This document shows positions 34,751 to 34,943 of a stretch of 34,943 nt of DNA, one piece after another. Position numbers and translations under genes: made by a program. Origin of the DNA: an uncultured Pseudohongiella sp. (lineage in GTDB: Bacteria; Pseudomonadota; Gammaproteobacteria; Pseudomonadales; Pseudohongiellaceae); NCBI GenBank assembly GCA_902537815.1, contig CACBCS010000017.1, positions 1 through 34,943 on the forward strand, in the 5' to 3' direction. The notes under the pieces are model-generated. The model did no database searches. It saw nothing but the letters and a program-made list of their open reading frames with translations, and was not told where the DNA came from. Position 1 is the stretch's first letter; every line of letters begins with the position of its first letter.

Positions 34751-34943
34751 ATGTCAACCAGCTCTAAAGCCATCTCTGCGATCGAAAAACTTGACGGCTC
34801 AGATCTGTCGTCGGTCGATGGCGCGAAGAGGATCGGCTTAACAATATTTTTTTTAGTCTTTGGCGTGTTTGGGCTTTGGTCTGTGCTGGCACCTCTAGAT
34901 GGCGCCGCCTACGCACCTGGAACGGTCACGGTTAAGTCCTACA
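34751..34943 (+). CDS. HlyD-family membrane fusion protein of the type I secretion system (3' end outside window)
   Basis: The frame is open from an ATG at 34751 to the window end and gives 64 residues. A cytoplasmic head of about 25 residues is followed by one membrane segment (IGLTIFFLVFGVFGLWSVLAPL), then DGAAYAPGTVTVKSY. This is the usual start of PrtE/HlyD-type periplasmic adaptors (APLDGAAxAPGxV). It begins 14 bases after the ATPase stop. The outer-membrane TolC-type partner is not in the window. Confidence 0.9.
   Translation, partial: MSTSSKAISAIEKLDGSDLSSVDGAKRIGLTIFFLVFGVFGLWSVLAPLDGAAYAPGTVTVKSY

Overview
The window looks like chromosomal DNA of a free-living, probably marine, gammaproteobacterium. 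Supporting signs are a UbiK-type ubiquinone factor, a GlnB/GlnK-type P-II protein behind a sigma-54 promoter, c5-type cytochromes, a CRP-type regulator and a type I secretion system. A Halieaceae/Cellvibrionales-like host is a guess from gene content only.

Left end (1-5.9 kb), housekeeping. The + strand carries metK (3' end), ahcY, metF and rsmE, a tight S-adenosylmethionine cycle operon plus a 16S rRNA methyltransferase. A P-II gene (-) and ubiK (+) diverge from a spacer holding a sigma-54 promoter and a possible NtrC site. Two tandem c5-type cytochromes follow on the - strand.

Middle (6-20 kb), all on the - strand. First come a secreted matrixin-type metalloprotease and an unknown secreted protein, then a surface-glycan cluster. 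The cluster holds all four dTDP-L-rhamnose genes (transcribed rmlA-rmlC-rmlD-rmlB), a sugar epimerase/dehydratase, one GT2 and two GT4 glycosyltransferases, three SAM-dependent methyltransferases (one with DOT1-like motifs) and a small DUF6447-like protein. By eye the 13-20 kb part is more AT-rich than its flanks.

Right end (20-34.9 kb), an envelope/secretion module. A 2150-residue RTX/S-layer-like protein is encoded on the - strand, with a 569-base control region behind it. Next on the - strand are fecR, a CHASE2-cyclase gene and a TPR/beta-barrel outer-membrane protein gene, transcribed in that order. Divergently on the + strand are a CRP/FNR-family regulator, a PrtD-type secretion ATPase and a HlyD-type adaptor cut by the window end.

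The most interesting observation is that the S-layer gene's control region and the fecR/crp intergenic region carry nearly the same CRP-type palindrome (GTGACG-N2-GGTCACAT). In each of three directions a TATA(C/G)T -10 box lies at a phased distance: 30.5 bp for the S-layer gene, 30.5 bp for fecR, and 50.5 bp for crp. This predicts one regulon joining a membrane cyclase, a periplasmic FecR sensor, a CRP-like regulator, a dedicated secretion system and its giant surface substrate. The neighbouring glycan genes may make its anchor or decoration.
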